From positions 121,286,754-121,350,753 of the forward strand of contig CP136061.1 of assembly GCA_032622095.1 (NCBI GenBank): a DNA stretch of 64,000 bases. The letters are read 5' to 3'. This DNA comes from Siphonodentalium dalli. Its lineage: Eukaryota; Mollusca; Scaphopoda; Gadilida; Siphonodentaliidae. The position numbers and the translations under genes were made by a program. How positions within the stretch are numbered: the stretch's first letter is position 1; the number at the start of each line of letters is the position of its first letter. The notes beneath the pieces were generated by a model that was given only the letters and a program-made list of their open reading frames with translations, was not told where the DNA came from and did not search any database. Below are positions 1 through 11,640 of this stretch, piece by piece.

Positions 1-1236
1 TTAAATGTTTTGAAACCTATATCTTTATATGGGTGAATTTTTGAAATTATAGCACCTAAAGCTCTGCTTGCAGATTTGGCCAAGACCTCAGCTGTTGTGT
101 CAAATTGTTTGTGTTCATGAATAATAATACCCAAGAATTTATATTCTTCTACGATATTCAGTTGTTGCGTGCCAAGTGTAAAAGGAAAACTTGTTCGTTT
201 GGTTCTGACATTTCTAAGATGCATTGTTTTTGTTTTATTTGTGTTTAACACCATTCTCCACTTTCTACACCATTTGTGAACTACTTCGAGCATATTTTGC
301 ATATTGTTTTCATTTTCAGATAGTAACACTATGTCATCAGCATACATTAAAATGGGTACATAAATGTCATTTAATTTTACACCAACATTCATGGTTTTTA
401 TTTCAGATGCCAGGTCATTTACAAATACATTAAAGAGTGTAGATGATAAATTATTTCCTTGTTTACACCAAATTGACAATCAAAAGGCTCCGATACATCT
501 CCATTTATTCTGATACGTGCATGTGTACTTCTATACATACTTCGAATTGATTGGTACATGTTTCCGTCTATCCCACATTTAAGAAGTTTGAAGAGTAACA
601 TGTCTCTGTCGATACAATCGAAAGCTTTTTTGAAATCTATGAACGTAGTAAATATATCTTTTTTTCCTTTCATTATGCTTGTTAGTATGAAAATATTATC
701 AATGCATGACCGCTTTGATCTGAAACCATTTTGTTCATCAACTAGTATATTATTATGGTCTAGATGTTCAACAAGTCTATTATTTAAAACACTATAATAT
801 AATTTGCTGCTTGTTGGTAGTAATGAGATGCCACGATAATTAAGCGGAATTCTCTGGTCTAGTGATTTATCTTTTGGTATGGGACATATTATAGATTGTC
901 TCCAAACAGATGGTATAATGCCCGTATCAAAAATGAAATTAAATAAACTAAGCAACACAGGTTTAACAGATTCACATTTTAGGGTTTCACCAGGTATTTT
1001 ATCTATGCCAAACGCCTTTCTATTCTTTACTTTATTTATTGCACGATCAATTTCTTCTATTTGAATAGTCCGATTTAGAACATTATTGTGTACATATAAT
1101 GGGTCTAAAAATTTATTTTCTGTAAATATCTTTTCTTTTATGATATTTTCTCTGAAATTATTATCAAAAAGTTCATTTCCAAATTCCGGATTGTATAAAG
1201 TTTTAAAAGCAGACCTCCAGTTTTCTGTAATTAATT
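1..1236 (-). pseudogene. LINE reverse transcriptase fragment, 5'-truncated and frameshifted
   Basis: Read on the minus strand, this is the RT part of a non-LTR retrotransposon. From about 1,230 downward the frame is open through the RT N-terminus, including NYRGISLLP and FIDFKKAFD (about 630-610). The frame breaks near 466-470: the tract expected to encode the GVKQG motif has lost one A, so the 419-958 ORF ends in unrelated residues while the RT continues in the next frame. The catalytic YADD box lies at about 335-346, followed by a FLGIII motif near 150, and the fragment runs off the window at base 1. Homology stops near 1,236, as expected for a 5'-truncated insertion. The RT is CR1/L2-like but clearly a different family from the LINE at 24.5-33 kb. 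It is a dead copy. Confidence 0.85.
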
Positions 1237-1239
1237 AAT

Positions 1240-3450
1240 TTATATATATCCGGCAGTGATGAAATCGATACTACTTTGAGGTGTTGAACTTTCCGATCCA
1301 CTGTTTCCGAGGAATATGAACTCTACATTATAAGGAATGTCGAAATATATCAAACCAATCTTCGCGCGGAAAGAACATGGCATTTGTAAGAAAAGGCACG
1401 GTTTTCATGTATACAAATGATAACGAACTGTTTATGATAGAATTATAACTTGGAAGACGACACTCGAATAATATTTGGCCGTCTTAGTGTATACCAAAAT
1501 GCGTGTACTTTCTAGTTTCCAACACATGTCCCACTTCTATATTATACACTGAAAATCTCGTTTACTCAAAAATTTTTCAACCGTAGTGTAAATATGCCAC
1601 CAAGCAACGTGATAAGTAAACTATTTCTATACTCAATGATTTTAGTACAATTTTTACCCAAACTGAAATTGATTTTGCTCAACATTTGACTGAGAACTGT
1701 AGCTTTCTTAGTTTAGAAAAGATTTGGCTAGGAATATTTGTTGGAATAATTCTCGAAACTGAACTGGATGATATATCCAGAATAAACGACCGAATTAGAA
1801 TTGGAATAGTATCCGATAATGGTCTGTTGTAAGATATTAAATTATTATAAAAAAATTTCATATGTTTGCATTGTTTGTGGTGTCCATGAAATTAGAAGCT
1901 CGGCTTCAAAATGTTAACTTTTTAATGAAATGATGAATTTTTGATACGCAAATCGGCCATCTCCTCCCATCCTAATTTATAGATCCAAAAATATTGTTGA
2001 AACGTAGATTAAACATCTCGATATGACTACCATTATAGATGAACAGTGTTTTAAATTGAGTTATATTTCTTAGATCTTTAATCAAGATTGTATCCGAAAC
2101 AGATATCCTGATTTGTCATTGTTTAGTACTCGTTACTCAACCGCTGAATACAAACCGCTCAACAAATTAAGTGTTGAGCAGACACTTTAGTCAACAATAT
2201 TTTCAGTGTATAGCTTTGTGCCGCGGAGAGCTTGATCTCGATCTGATGTATAGTGTAAAGGAGAGGGAGCATGACTTCAAGGTACATTATGCCATCGTGA
2301 AGACAATAATTTTGTAAATTCCATTTTCGATCCTCAGAATAGAAACATGCGCACGCGATTGGATAATATCTGAAAATAGAACACCCACTACATGTACTTT
2401 ATACACGATATGCACGTCACACAATAAAACAACTGTAAAAAAATAAGTTATTTTGTTTCTATCTCCATGTTAAGAACTGGTGAATTGTACATGCACAGTT
2501 CTTGGCAGCAGTGAGTTCTCGTTACATGTGTTAATCTGTAATGTCCGAGTATAAATAAGTGATTGACAGTATGGATATAACATGAAGATATAGTCGCGTT
2601 TGGAACACTGAAAACAAATTGGGTTAAACATAACTAAAATTGAGTCAGATTCTAAACCAACGTTCAGTCAACAACCGAAACCGACTAAAAGTTGGGTTAG
2701 AAAAAAATATCCAAACGTTGGGTTATGGTAATTAACAAAACATTGGGTTTGAAGTAACTGAGCGCGGGGTAGAGAAAACTTACGTCATTATATAATTTTA
2801 TTACACACTTAGTCGTGATTTATAGGGATTTCTTGGTGAATTAAAAGTGATAATGTCACCACACCACTTTCTACGGCTCAAACATGGTTGAAGTTGAACA
2901 GAAACAAACTTCCAACGATGATGCAGTTATCATGCAGAACAGTTAATAAACCGGTAACATGAAGAAGAATATTACCTATTATCGACTCCGATGATCCGAA
3001 CTATGTCATATACCAGTCAAATGAAAAATTCCATGTGAACAATAAATTTATCCAGTTCCCAGCTGAATTTCCACGTGTTGCCCTTCGAGTGTTTGTTTAC
3101 GTCGATGATTAAAATATCGTCACTTCGAAACTTAGTTTTCTACTTTTAGCACGATTTCCGAACATTTCCTGTATGAACCAAGTGCCATGCTTGTTCGGTC
3201 AGAATAAACACAATTTTGACAGAAAATTTCCGAAACTTTAAAAAATGACTCGCACCAAAGTGAATCAAAATAATGAGGTCAATCGGTATCGTTACGTCAC
3301 AATTATTTTAATTATGTGTCCATCCGCGTAACTGCACACGCAACTGTACGTTGGGGTTCAAAATGGGAGAATCAGCTGATCTGGGCTTATTTTGTCACAT
3401 CTTCTCTTTAGAATTAGCAACTTTTAGTGGTTGAAAGTGTGTACTAAACA
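1240..3450. other. No gene seen
   Basis: AT-rich sequence with only short chance ORFs. The phrase gttgggtta recurs several times at about 2,615-2,755, but no ordered tandem array is visible. I see no exon with convincing borders. Confidence 0.5.
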
Positions 3451-3453
3451 TAA

Positions 3454-3573
3454 TAATCAATTGGTTTCGATGATTACGTGACATAATTCACTCGGGTAGC
3501 CGGTCCTTTTGGTAAAACCAGGCCCGGCTCCCCTCGTGAATTATGTCACGTCATCATCGAAACCAATTGATTA
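3454..3573. repeat. Hairpin (fold-back) MITE
   Basis: Arms 3,454-3,491 and 3,536-3,573 are inverted copies of 38 bp with one mismatch; a weaker inverted match continues inward (CTCGGG.. / ..CCCCTC). The short non-coding palindrome fits a fold-back MITE. No target duplication was resolved. Confidence 0.75.
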
Positions 3574-3978
3574 CTCTCTATATATTTCATCTCAATGGGT
3601 GAGTTTTTACCATATAATCTGAGAATCTGGTCATTAATTAATTTTCCTAAAAAATAACTCCAATCAATTGATTTATTTCGGATCATAACGTCTGAATAGA
3701 CGAGAAATATATTGAATTAAACCAGATTCCGAACCTAGTATGTAAAGGCCGAAACGAGGTGTAACATATAATGACTTCCCTTTCGGGAATAAATTAACAA
3801 CCTAGAACAGAATATTCGTACCAAATACACAAGCAATACTATAACTTTATAATTCCGTCATAACAGATGCCTTCGTCGTGTATTTATTTGAGTTTGATAC
3901 CAATATACAAGAGCATGGAATATGATACAGATTATATTATGGTATATACTTATGCTTATTATTGCATCACTCACAACT

Positions 3979-4113
3979 CCATTACGCTTAAAAGTGTACA
4001 TGGATTCGTGCAAAATACACTCGTGTGGAATTACGCTTAAGTGTAATATCATCACGCTTAAACGTAATAGCATTACGCTTAAGCGTAATGGTATTACGCC
4101 TAAGCGTAATTGA
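3979..4113. repeat. Palindromic minisatellite, TTACGCTTAAGCGTAA core
   Basis: About five imperfect copies of a 16-20 bp self-complementary unit (ATTACGCTTAAGCGTAAT). It ends 17 bp before the TIR element at 4,131. The repeated ITLKRN-like reading frame across it is a by-product of the repeat. Confidence 0.7.
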
Positions 4114-4130
4114 AATATGAATTAGCTAAT

Positions 4131-4828
4131 GGCCGCGGACACACGTACCACAGTAGCTATGGCATAGTAGGTATGACAATTTATTATGGTGGAGTTTGGT
4201 GACAATTGGTCGTCATAATTAACATGCCACAGCCAGCCAGCTGCATATTCGCACAATGAGTCTTCTAAAGTTCGTTATAATCAGTCTTTTTCTTGTTTTG
4301 GTCCTTGTATAATTATATAGTTCGCTTTGTTTATTCCAGATACTTTCTCAGCTGTATTTCCTCCAACAGTTCAGACATAGCTTCATCGGCCCACGTGATA
4401 ATGTTAGCGGAATTATGCGTATAGAACTAAACGTCGCAAAATAAAAAACGCAATTGGGGAATGTCTTAATGCGCATGAAATTAATACAAGTGGATAAACA
4501 ATGGATAGAGATTATATCAATAAAACGTACTACGTGCATGATATGTGAGTGAATGAGGATTGACACGGTCAAACACAATTCTGGACCATCGATCGGGCAA
4601 TTATATATAACATAGAGAATACAATGTTGCAAAACGTAATGAGTAGAGATCAACCTTGGTGAAACACAATGGGTTAATTGGTCCAGTCGACTCATTGTGT
4701 GGAAACTCAGCGGGCAACATGGCTAGATATGGCATAGTTATTATGACGTCCAATTGTCACCCAACTCCACCATAATAAATGGTTACACCTGCTATGCCAT
4801 CACTACTGTGGTACGTGTGTCCGCAGCC
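4131..4828. mobile_element. Non-autonomous DNA transposon with about 95-bp TIRs
   Basis: The left end (4,131-4,226, starting GGCCGCGGACACACGTACC) recurs as its reverse complement at 4,738-4,828, roughly 88% identical by eye. The 500-bp interior has no transposase-like ORF. The flanks read ..CTAAT and AATAAA.., compatible with a 3-bp AAT duplication but not decisive. The superfamily is unassigned. Confidence 0.75.
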
Positions 4829-4839
4829 AATAAATACAA

Positions 4840-5440
4840 GAACACCATAGTCAGAAATGGTAACGCGCTAAAGATCATATATTATATACACATGATTGTA
4901 ATTATAGAATCTTTTTCATTTCTGTTATTTGTAATTGGCATAGCTTATCACAAACCAAAAATCAACATTATTGTGATGTAAACGCCAATAAACGAAATTG
5001 AAATTCTCAACTACACCTTTTATCGGGCTCGGCGCGCGTAATGAATTTGGCCTCGCATAGAGAACAAGAAAACCAATGTCAAAATGGTAACGCGCTCAAG
5101 ATCATATATTATATACCCATGATTGTAATTATGGAATATAAAATATATTGGTTTTGCGAATGACCGACTCAGAATTCCGTTAAAATAACAATAACAACCA
5201 GCACCTAATTAACAAACCGGCGGCCGACTCGGCCGTCTCCGACCACAACCCACAGTGGGCTGCAGAACGAAACATGTCTATAAAAGTTGAAATATAAGAC
5301 TTACAAGTTATCTTTTTCATTTCTTTTATTTGTAATTGGCACAGCTTATCACATACCAAAAATCAACATTTTTGACATAATGTTAACGACAATAAACGAA
5401 ATTGAAATTCCCAACTACACCTTTTACCGGACTCGGCCTC
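4840..5440 (+). repeat. Duplicated dispersed-repeat segments
   Basis: A block starting ACCATAGTCAGAAATGGTAA at about 4,850 is repeated, diverged, from about 5,070. A second block (TTTTTCATTTCTGTTATTTG at about 4,912) recurs at about 5,311. The first block also appears inverted near 56,755-56,795 at the edge of an insertion in the palindrome, so it is a dispersed family. Confidence 0.6.
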
Positions 5441-5499
5441 CGGTCGCAGTTCGACTTGTAATCCTCCCAAAAAATCCCATTCTATAAATAAACACCCAT

Positions 5500-7530
5500 G
5501 CGCCCAGGTGAAACATGAATCTCGACACCAGTATACACGCGGAGCGCGCGTAACAAGATAATCTGACGTCAGGTATACGATACGTGAAAATATATATTAG
5601 AATAGGTTAGTTACGATGCAGGTCAGGATGATAATCTTTCAGGATAACTGATTTGACATCTTGGAAGTCTTTGGATTACTTTCGCTGGGTGTCGTACTTA
5701 TTCTTCAAGATGTTCGCTCAATTGAAGAAGAAACTTATTGAAAATATACGTAGTATAACACTTTATAACCCAGTTCGACGCGTAAGGCATGCTAAAACTG
5801 AAATTGGGCGATGAGTTCAAAGATATTACCAGAAAGTGAACGCGTTGGACTTATATTGACTGATTATAAATTAATGACATGGACTGAAAATAACAGGAAC
5901 AAACCAAATCACAACTTAAAGATACAGGCGGCGTTGGTGGTGGGTATGATGTTAATATATTCACCTCCGTCAAAAACCGCCATAAACAGAAATAATAGTA
6001 AAATATAGACCGACTTTGTTCGTATGCCAATCAGAAATAGGGCATAAACAGTATGTTATTGTCAAATGTTTTTCCTTTGTTATGTAAACAAAAGCAAAAA
6101 ACGTTGTAGAACCTGGCTTTTGTTTAGATCCGAATATGGTAAACATAAATGTGACGGTGTAATTTAGCCCTAGTTTATATATAGAACTAATACAAGTTAA
6201 TACTGACAACTAGCAGCTAACATATTCATTCATATCACCGGTATTTACGACATCCCGTTCACCCGCTCCACTTTGCTGTTTTCGAGCCGTCCCTGTCTGA
6301 TTACTGTCACTTCAGTCCAATGATGCTAAACGCTCTAATACGGCCACTTCAAATAGTACAGGTAAGCTCGCCGCTCATTGGATGACACATGGTCGCGCAT
6401 AAATTATCAAAGGTCAAATATTTCGCGGGGTTTCCAGATTGTTTTACCTGTCTATCAGAAAGTATTGTCTTCAGGTTTGAGTTTATTTTGTCGTCAAGAT
6501 GTCGTCAAATTTAGATAATGGTTGAACGCAGATTATGCTGACACAGTGGCCTATGTCCCATTGAACTGGTATGTTCACAGTTTCTATATTTTATCGTTAT
6601 AATCATGTTTTTATTATTACTTTTGTCTTCAAGTAGTTCAGCATAGAGTATGTCCATTTTGACATAAAGTATATACGGCCCAATAGTTAGGAGTATATTT
6701 CCTATTTTATTTATATTTTAATGTTATTTCTTTTGTGAGGTTATCTCCCGATAACCTGAGATGCCAGTTTGTAGATATCTCAATTAAATAGATATAGATT
6801 GGATATGTGGCATCTCTTGTATTTTTAGGAACTCCTCAAGTTCCTTTAACAAATATTATTGTTTTGTGTATGCACATATGCGTGCTTATCATATTTTCAA
6901 ATGTTTATATATTTGCATTTGGTTGCAGTGTCTACTGATGTACTGATATATCTCTACTGGTGTATTATAACACTCTGTGTGTTCGTTATGTGTGCAGACT
7001 ATGTCAGTCTTTGGGTGCTGTTTGAAATGATTGTATGTGTTGATGGTGATGATGATAATCGAGATGTGTTATTCTTGTGAAAGATGAATAAATGCTATGA
7101 AGACTTATACAGGTAATATGAACTTTCCATTGACCCTGCCAACCAAGATTGAGAATTCATTGACAGAGCCCATATTGCCAAAGCTAACTATAAATTTAAT
7201 GTCAAAGGCTCGAGGACATTAATATATAATGGTCCCACTATAACCCTATGACATAAAGAGCGTTATTTGTTACTGTTTTCCTGATATGGAAATAATAAAG
7301 AGCGTTTATATCATTTGTGTGTGATTAACCAATAGAATTGCGCTGTGTTGTGTAAACAGAAGCAAAACTTCTGTAACACGAGCAGGCTCTTGTTTGCGTA
7401 CATCATCGTACGTCTTGACGATAATATGAACAAAACTATATATATTTTAATATTCCCTCCGTTGATGGCGATTTGAACAAATATGAATATTTCTGCAACC
7501 GAACGCCGCCCGTGCCTTTAACAGATGTAC
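5500..7530. other. No gene seen
   Basis: Only short ORFs without recognisable domains. A sequence at about 6,075-6,125 (..GTAAACAAAAGCAAAA..CTTTTGTTT) resembles one at 7,360-7,410, suggesting two old copies of an unnamed repeat. Confidence 0.45.
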
Positions 7531-7538
7531 GTATGTTG
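7531..7538. repeat. Left target-site duplication, GTATGTTG
   Basis: These eight bases recur exactly at 10,852-10,859, immediately outside the other terminus of the fold-back element. Confidence 0.8.
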
Positions 7539-7552
7539 GGGTGTGACTAATT

Positions 7553-8548
7553 ACCGCCCGGGACCGCCCGGGGACCACCCGGGACCGTCCGGGACCGCCC
7601 GGGCGGCCCCACGGGCCCGTGGACACAATATCTCGACGGTATAACGTAGCGACATGCCACCTGAGGGCAACATAGAAAAATTTACTCGCTCGCTCGTCTC
7701 CGGCCGGTCATATTAACCCCACAAATGCCGATATTGGCTAAAAGAGCCTGGGTGATTACTGGTGTCTTCGTGTGTTTTCAGACAGATTATTTTGGTCATT
7801 CTCGGTAGTGCAATACACCTGGGTGTTAATTCCATGTATTGACTCGTTGACGCGTCCACGGCCGATGTTATTAACCCCTCAAATTCAGGTAAAATAGTAT
7901 ATAAACAAAAGAACCTTGGAACCGCCCGGGACCGCCCGGGCGGCCCCATGGGCCAGTGGACACTATATCTCGACTTTATAACATAGCGACATACCCCACG
8001 AGGTCAACCTAGAAAATATTACTCGCTCCCTCGACCCCGGCCGGTGTTATTAACCCCTCAAAATCCGACAAAATGGTATATAAACAAAAAGAACATTGGG
8101 ACCGCCCGGGACCGCCCGGGTGGCCCCACGTGCCCGTGGACACAATATTTCGACGTTATAACGTAGCGACATACACCACGAGGTCAACCTAGAAAATGTT
8201 ACTCGCTCGCTCGACTCCGGTCGGTGTTATTAACCCCTCAAAATCCGATAAAATGGTATATAAACAAAAAGAACATTGGGACCGCCCGGGACCGCCCGGG
8301 AGGCCCCATGGGCCCGTGAACACTATATCTCGAGGTTATAACGTAGCGACATACCTCACGAGGTCAACCTACAAAATTGTACTCGCTCGCTCGACTCCGG
8401 TCGGTGTTATTAACCCCTCAAAATCCGATAAAATGGTATATAAACAAAAAGAACATTGGGACCGCCCGGGACCGCCCGGGAGGCCCCATGTGCCCGTGGA
8501 CACAATATATCGACGTTATAACGTAGGTACATGCCACCTGAGGGCAAC
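7553..8548 (+). repeat. Left tandem array of the fold-back element
   Basis: Each unit contains GGGACCGCCCGGGACCGCCC, then GGCCCGTGGACAC, a TATAACGT box, GAGGTCAACCTA, CTCGCTCGCTCGA and TTATTAACCCCTCAAA. Junctions recur near 7,915, 8,097, 8,277 and 8,457. The outermost unit is divergent, with an extra segment at about 7,715-7,870. Confidence 0.85.
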
Positions 8549-10845
8549 ATTTTGTCGGATTTTGAGGGGTTAATAACACCGGCCGGGATCGAGCGAGCGA
8601 GTAACATTTTCTAGGTTGACCTCGTGGGGTATGTCGCTATGTTATAACGTCGAGATATAGTGTCCACGGGCCCATGGGATCTCCCGGGCGGTCCCGGGCG
8701 GTTCCAATGTGCTTTTTGTTTATATACCATTTTATCGGATTTTGAGGGGTTAATAACACCGGCCGGAGTCGAGCGAGCGAGTACCATTTTGTAGGTTGAC
8801 CTCGTGGGGTATTTCGCTACGTTATAACGTCGATATATAGTGTCCACGGGCCCATGGGGCCTCCCGGCGGTCCCGGGCGGTCCCGATGTTCTTTTTGTTT
8901 ATATACCATTTTATCGGATTTTGAGGGGTTAATAACGCCGGCCGGAGTCGAGCGAGCGAGTACCATTTTGTAGGTTGACCTCGTGGGGTATGACGCTACG
9001 TTATATCGTCGAGATATAGTGTCCACGGGCCCATGGGGCCTCCCGGGCGGTCCCAATGTTCTTTTTGTTTATATACCTTTTTATCGGATTTTGAGGGGTT
9101 AATAACACCGACCGGAGTCGAGCGAGCGAGTACCATTTTGTAGGTTGACCTCGTGGGGTATGTCGCTACGTTATAACGTCGAGATATAGTGTGCACGGGC
9201 CCATGGGGCCTCCCGGGCGGTCCCGGGCGGTCCCAATGTTCTTTTTGTTTTATATACCATTTTATCGGATTTTGAGGGGTTAATAACACCGGCCGGAGTC
9301 GAGCGAGCGAGTACCATTTTGTAGGTTGACCTCGTGGGGTATGTCGCTACGTTATAAAGTCGAGATATTGTGTCCACGGGCACGTGGGGCCACCGGGCGG
9401 TCCCGGGCGGTCCCAATGTTCTTTTTGTCTATATACCATTTTATCGGATTTTGAGGGGTTAATAACGCCGGCCGGAGTTGAGCGAACGAGTACCCTTTTG
9501 TAGGTTGACCCCGTGGGGTATGTCGCTACGTTATATCGTCGAGATATAGTGTCCACGGGCCCATGGGGCCTCCCGGTCGGTCCCGGGCGGTCCCAATGTT
9601 CTTTTTGTTTATATACCATTTTATCGGATTTTGAGGGGTTAATAACACCGGCCGGAGTCGAGCGAGCGAGTACCATTTTGTAGGTTGACCTCGTGGGGTA
9701 TGTTGCTACGTTATAACGTCGAGATATAGTGTGCACGGGCCCATGGGGCCTCCCGGGCGGTCCCGGGCGGTCCCAATGTTCTTTTTGTTTATATACCATT
9801 TTATCGGATTTTGAGGGGTTAATAACACCGGCCGGAGTCGAGCGAGCGAGTACCATTTTGTAGGTTGACCTCGTGGGGTATGTCGCTACGTTATAAAGTC
9901 GAGATATTGTGTCCACGGGCACGTGGGGCCACCGGGCGGTCCCGGGCGGTCCCAATGTTCTTTTTGTCTATATACCATTTTATCGGATTTTGAGGGGTTA
10001 ATAACGCCGGCCGGAGTTGAGCGAACGAGTACCCTTTTGTAGGTTGACCTCGTGGGGTATGTCGCTACGTTATAACGTCGATATATAGTGTCCACGGGCC
10101 CATGTGGCCTCCCGGGCGGTCCCGGGCGTCCCAATGTTCTTTTTGTTTATATACCATTTTATCGGATTTTGAGGGGTTAATAACACCGGCCGGGGTCGAG
10201 CGAGCGAGTAACATTTTCTAGGTTGACCTCGTGGGGTATGTCGCTATGTTATAACGTCGAGATATTGTGTCCACGGGCACGTGGGGCCTCCCGGGCGCTC
10301 CCGGGCGGTCCCAATGTTCTTTTTGTTTATATACCATTTTGTCGGATTTTGAGGGGTTAATAACACCGGCCGGGGTCGAGCGAGCGAGTAACATTTTCTA
10401 GGTTGACCTCGTGGGGTATGTCGCTATGTTATAACGTCGATATATAGTGTCCACGGGCCCATGGGGCCGCCCGGGCGGTTCCAAGGTTCTTTTGTTTATA
10501 CACTATTTTACCTGAATTTGAGGGGTTAATAACATCGGCCGTGGACGCGTCAACGAGTCAATACATGGAATTAACACTCAGGTGTATTGCACTACCGAGA
10601 ATTACCAAAATAATCTGTCTGAAAACACACGAAGACTACCAGTAATCACCCAGTCTCTTTTAGCCAATATCGGCATTTGTGGGGTTAATATGACCGGCCG
10701 GAGACGAGCGAGCGAGTAAATTTTTCTATGTTGCCCTCAGGTGGCATGTCGCTACGTTATACCGTCGAGATATTGTGTCCACGGGCCCGTGCGGCCGCCC
10801 GGGCGGTCCCGGGCGGTCCCGGGCGGCCCCGGGCGGTAATTAGTC
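8549..10845 (-). repeat. Right, inverted tandem array of the fold-back element
   Basis: The same unit as the left array in reverse complement, marked by CAATGTTCTTTTTGTTTATA roughly every 172-180 bp from about 8,707 to 10,490. Marker variants (TTGTCTATAT, GAGTTGAGCGAACGAG, GGCACGTGGGGCCACC) recur 540 bp apart at about 9,360-9,500 and 9,900-10,040, so three-unit higher-order repeats exist. Orientation switches at about 8,548. Confidence 0.85.
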
Positions 10846-10851
10846 ACACCG

Positions 10852-10859
10852 GTATGTTG
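10852..10859. repeat. Right target-site duplication, GTATGTTG
   Basis: Exact match to 7,531-7,538 directly flanking the element's right terminus. Confidence 0.8.
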
Positions 10860-11640
10860 TGTTGTAATGTGTTTTCCGCGCCAGTCATCGAAATTTATAA
10901 TGTGTATAAGTCCACTATGGGCTTATTTCCGAATCATAGGTCTGATGTGAACCTATTTGATAATATTAGTTCCAGGATATGTTGCATAAATATAATTACT
11001 TGAAAACTCTAATACGTTATTTAAATAGCCCTATGTGGCACTATTTCAATGTAAAATAAGCCAGTATTGTGCTTATTTTCAGGAGAACAGACTGGAAAAT
11101 AACAGGAATAAAGAACTCACGACTTGCCAGATCAACATATCCTCTTGTCAATATGTTCATATTGAACCTAAAGATTCATATTAATATAATTGGACTTATT
11201 TTTCGGAATTAAGCCTATGTTGCGCTTATTCGTGTGTCTATTGCCTAAAACGCGACATGCAAAATAAGGCGCATTGTGCTTATTTTCACGAGAACAGGTT
11301 ACCAGACCTATGCGCTTATTTCAGAATCAAATATGTACAATATGAACCTATGTGAATTGTTAGGTTCAATATATAAACCTATTTCCACGAGGATATGTTG
11401 TGTTGAGGAGCACCATGCACGGCTTCAGCCTAAGTTTCGATATGGAATGGACTATGCGGCCACGCCCCTGCTCTATATAGACGCACATGGAGTGTAACTG
11501 CGCAAATTAATGTAAAAGGATTCCCGGATGACTGTCATGGTTCTGACTGCAGAGCCCATTTAGTAACACAATGAGTTGTTTTTACCCCGCCCCGTGTGTC
11601 ATTTCGGCTGGAAAATAATCAAATTGTGTGTCATTTGGTG
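10860..11640. other. No gene; repeated GCTTATTT / AACCTAT phrases
   Basis: The words CTTATTTC.GAATCA and GAACCTAT recur at about 10,918-10,955 and 11,310-11,380, both followed by AGGATATGTTG, so this is probably an old diverged duplication. No coding signal. Confidence 0.45.

Larger units (their letters stand above)
7539..10851. mobile_element. Large composite fold-back element, 8-bp TSD
   Basis: The termini are inverted copies: GGTGTGACTAATTACCGCCC at 7,540 and its reverse complement ending at 10,850; only the outermost base differs. The next roughly 390 bp inside each end are also mutual inverted copies (7,553-7,945 against 10,455-10,845). Between them are tandem units of about 172-180 bp: about four in one orientation (to about 8,548), then about eleven inverted (to about 10,490). 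No transposase is present. An 8-bp duplication is known for hAT, P and some other cut-and-paste superfamilies; which one is not determined. The GC-rich GGGACCGCCC boxes contrast sharply with the AT-rich surroundings. Confidence 0.88.

Noticed and set aside
8196-10134. Long ORFs encoding a 60-residue repeat rich in Gly-Pro (HWDRPGPPGRP..), up to 202 aa
   Set aside because: The repeat unit is about 180 bp, a multiple of three, so any stop-free frame repeats. There are no proper starts, both orientations behave alike, and the DNA is a fold-back satellite.
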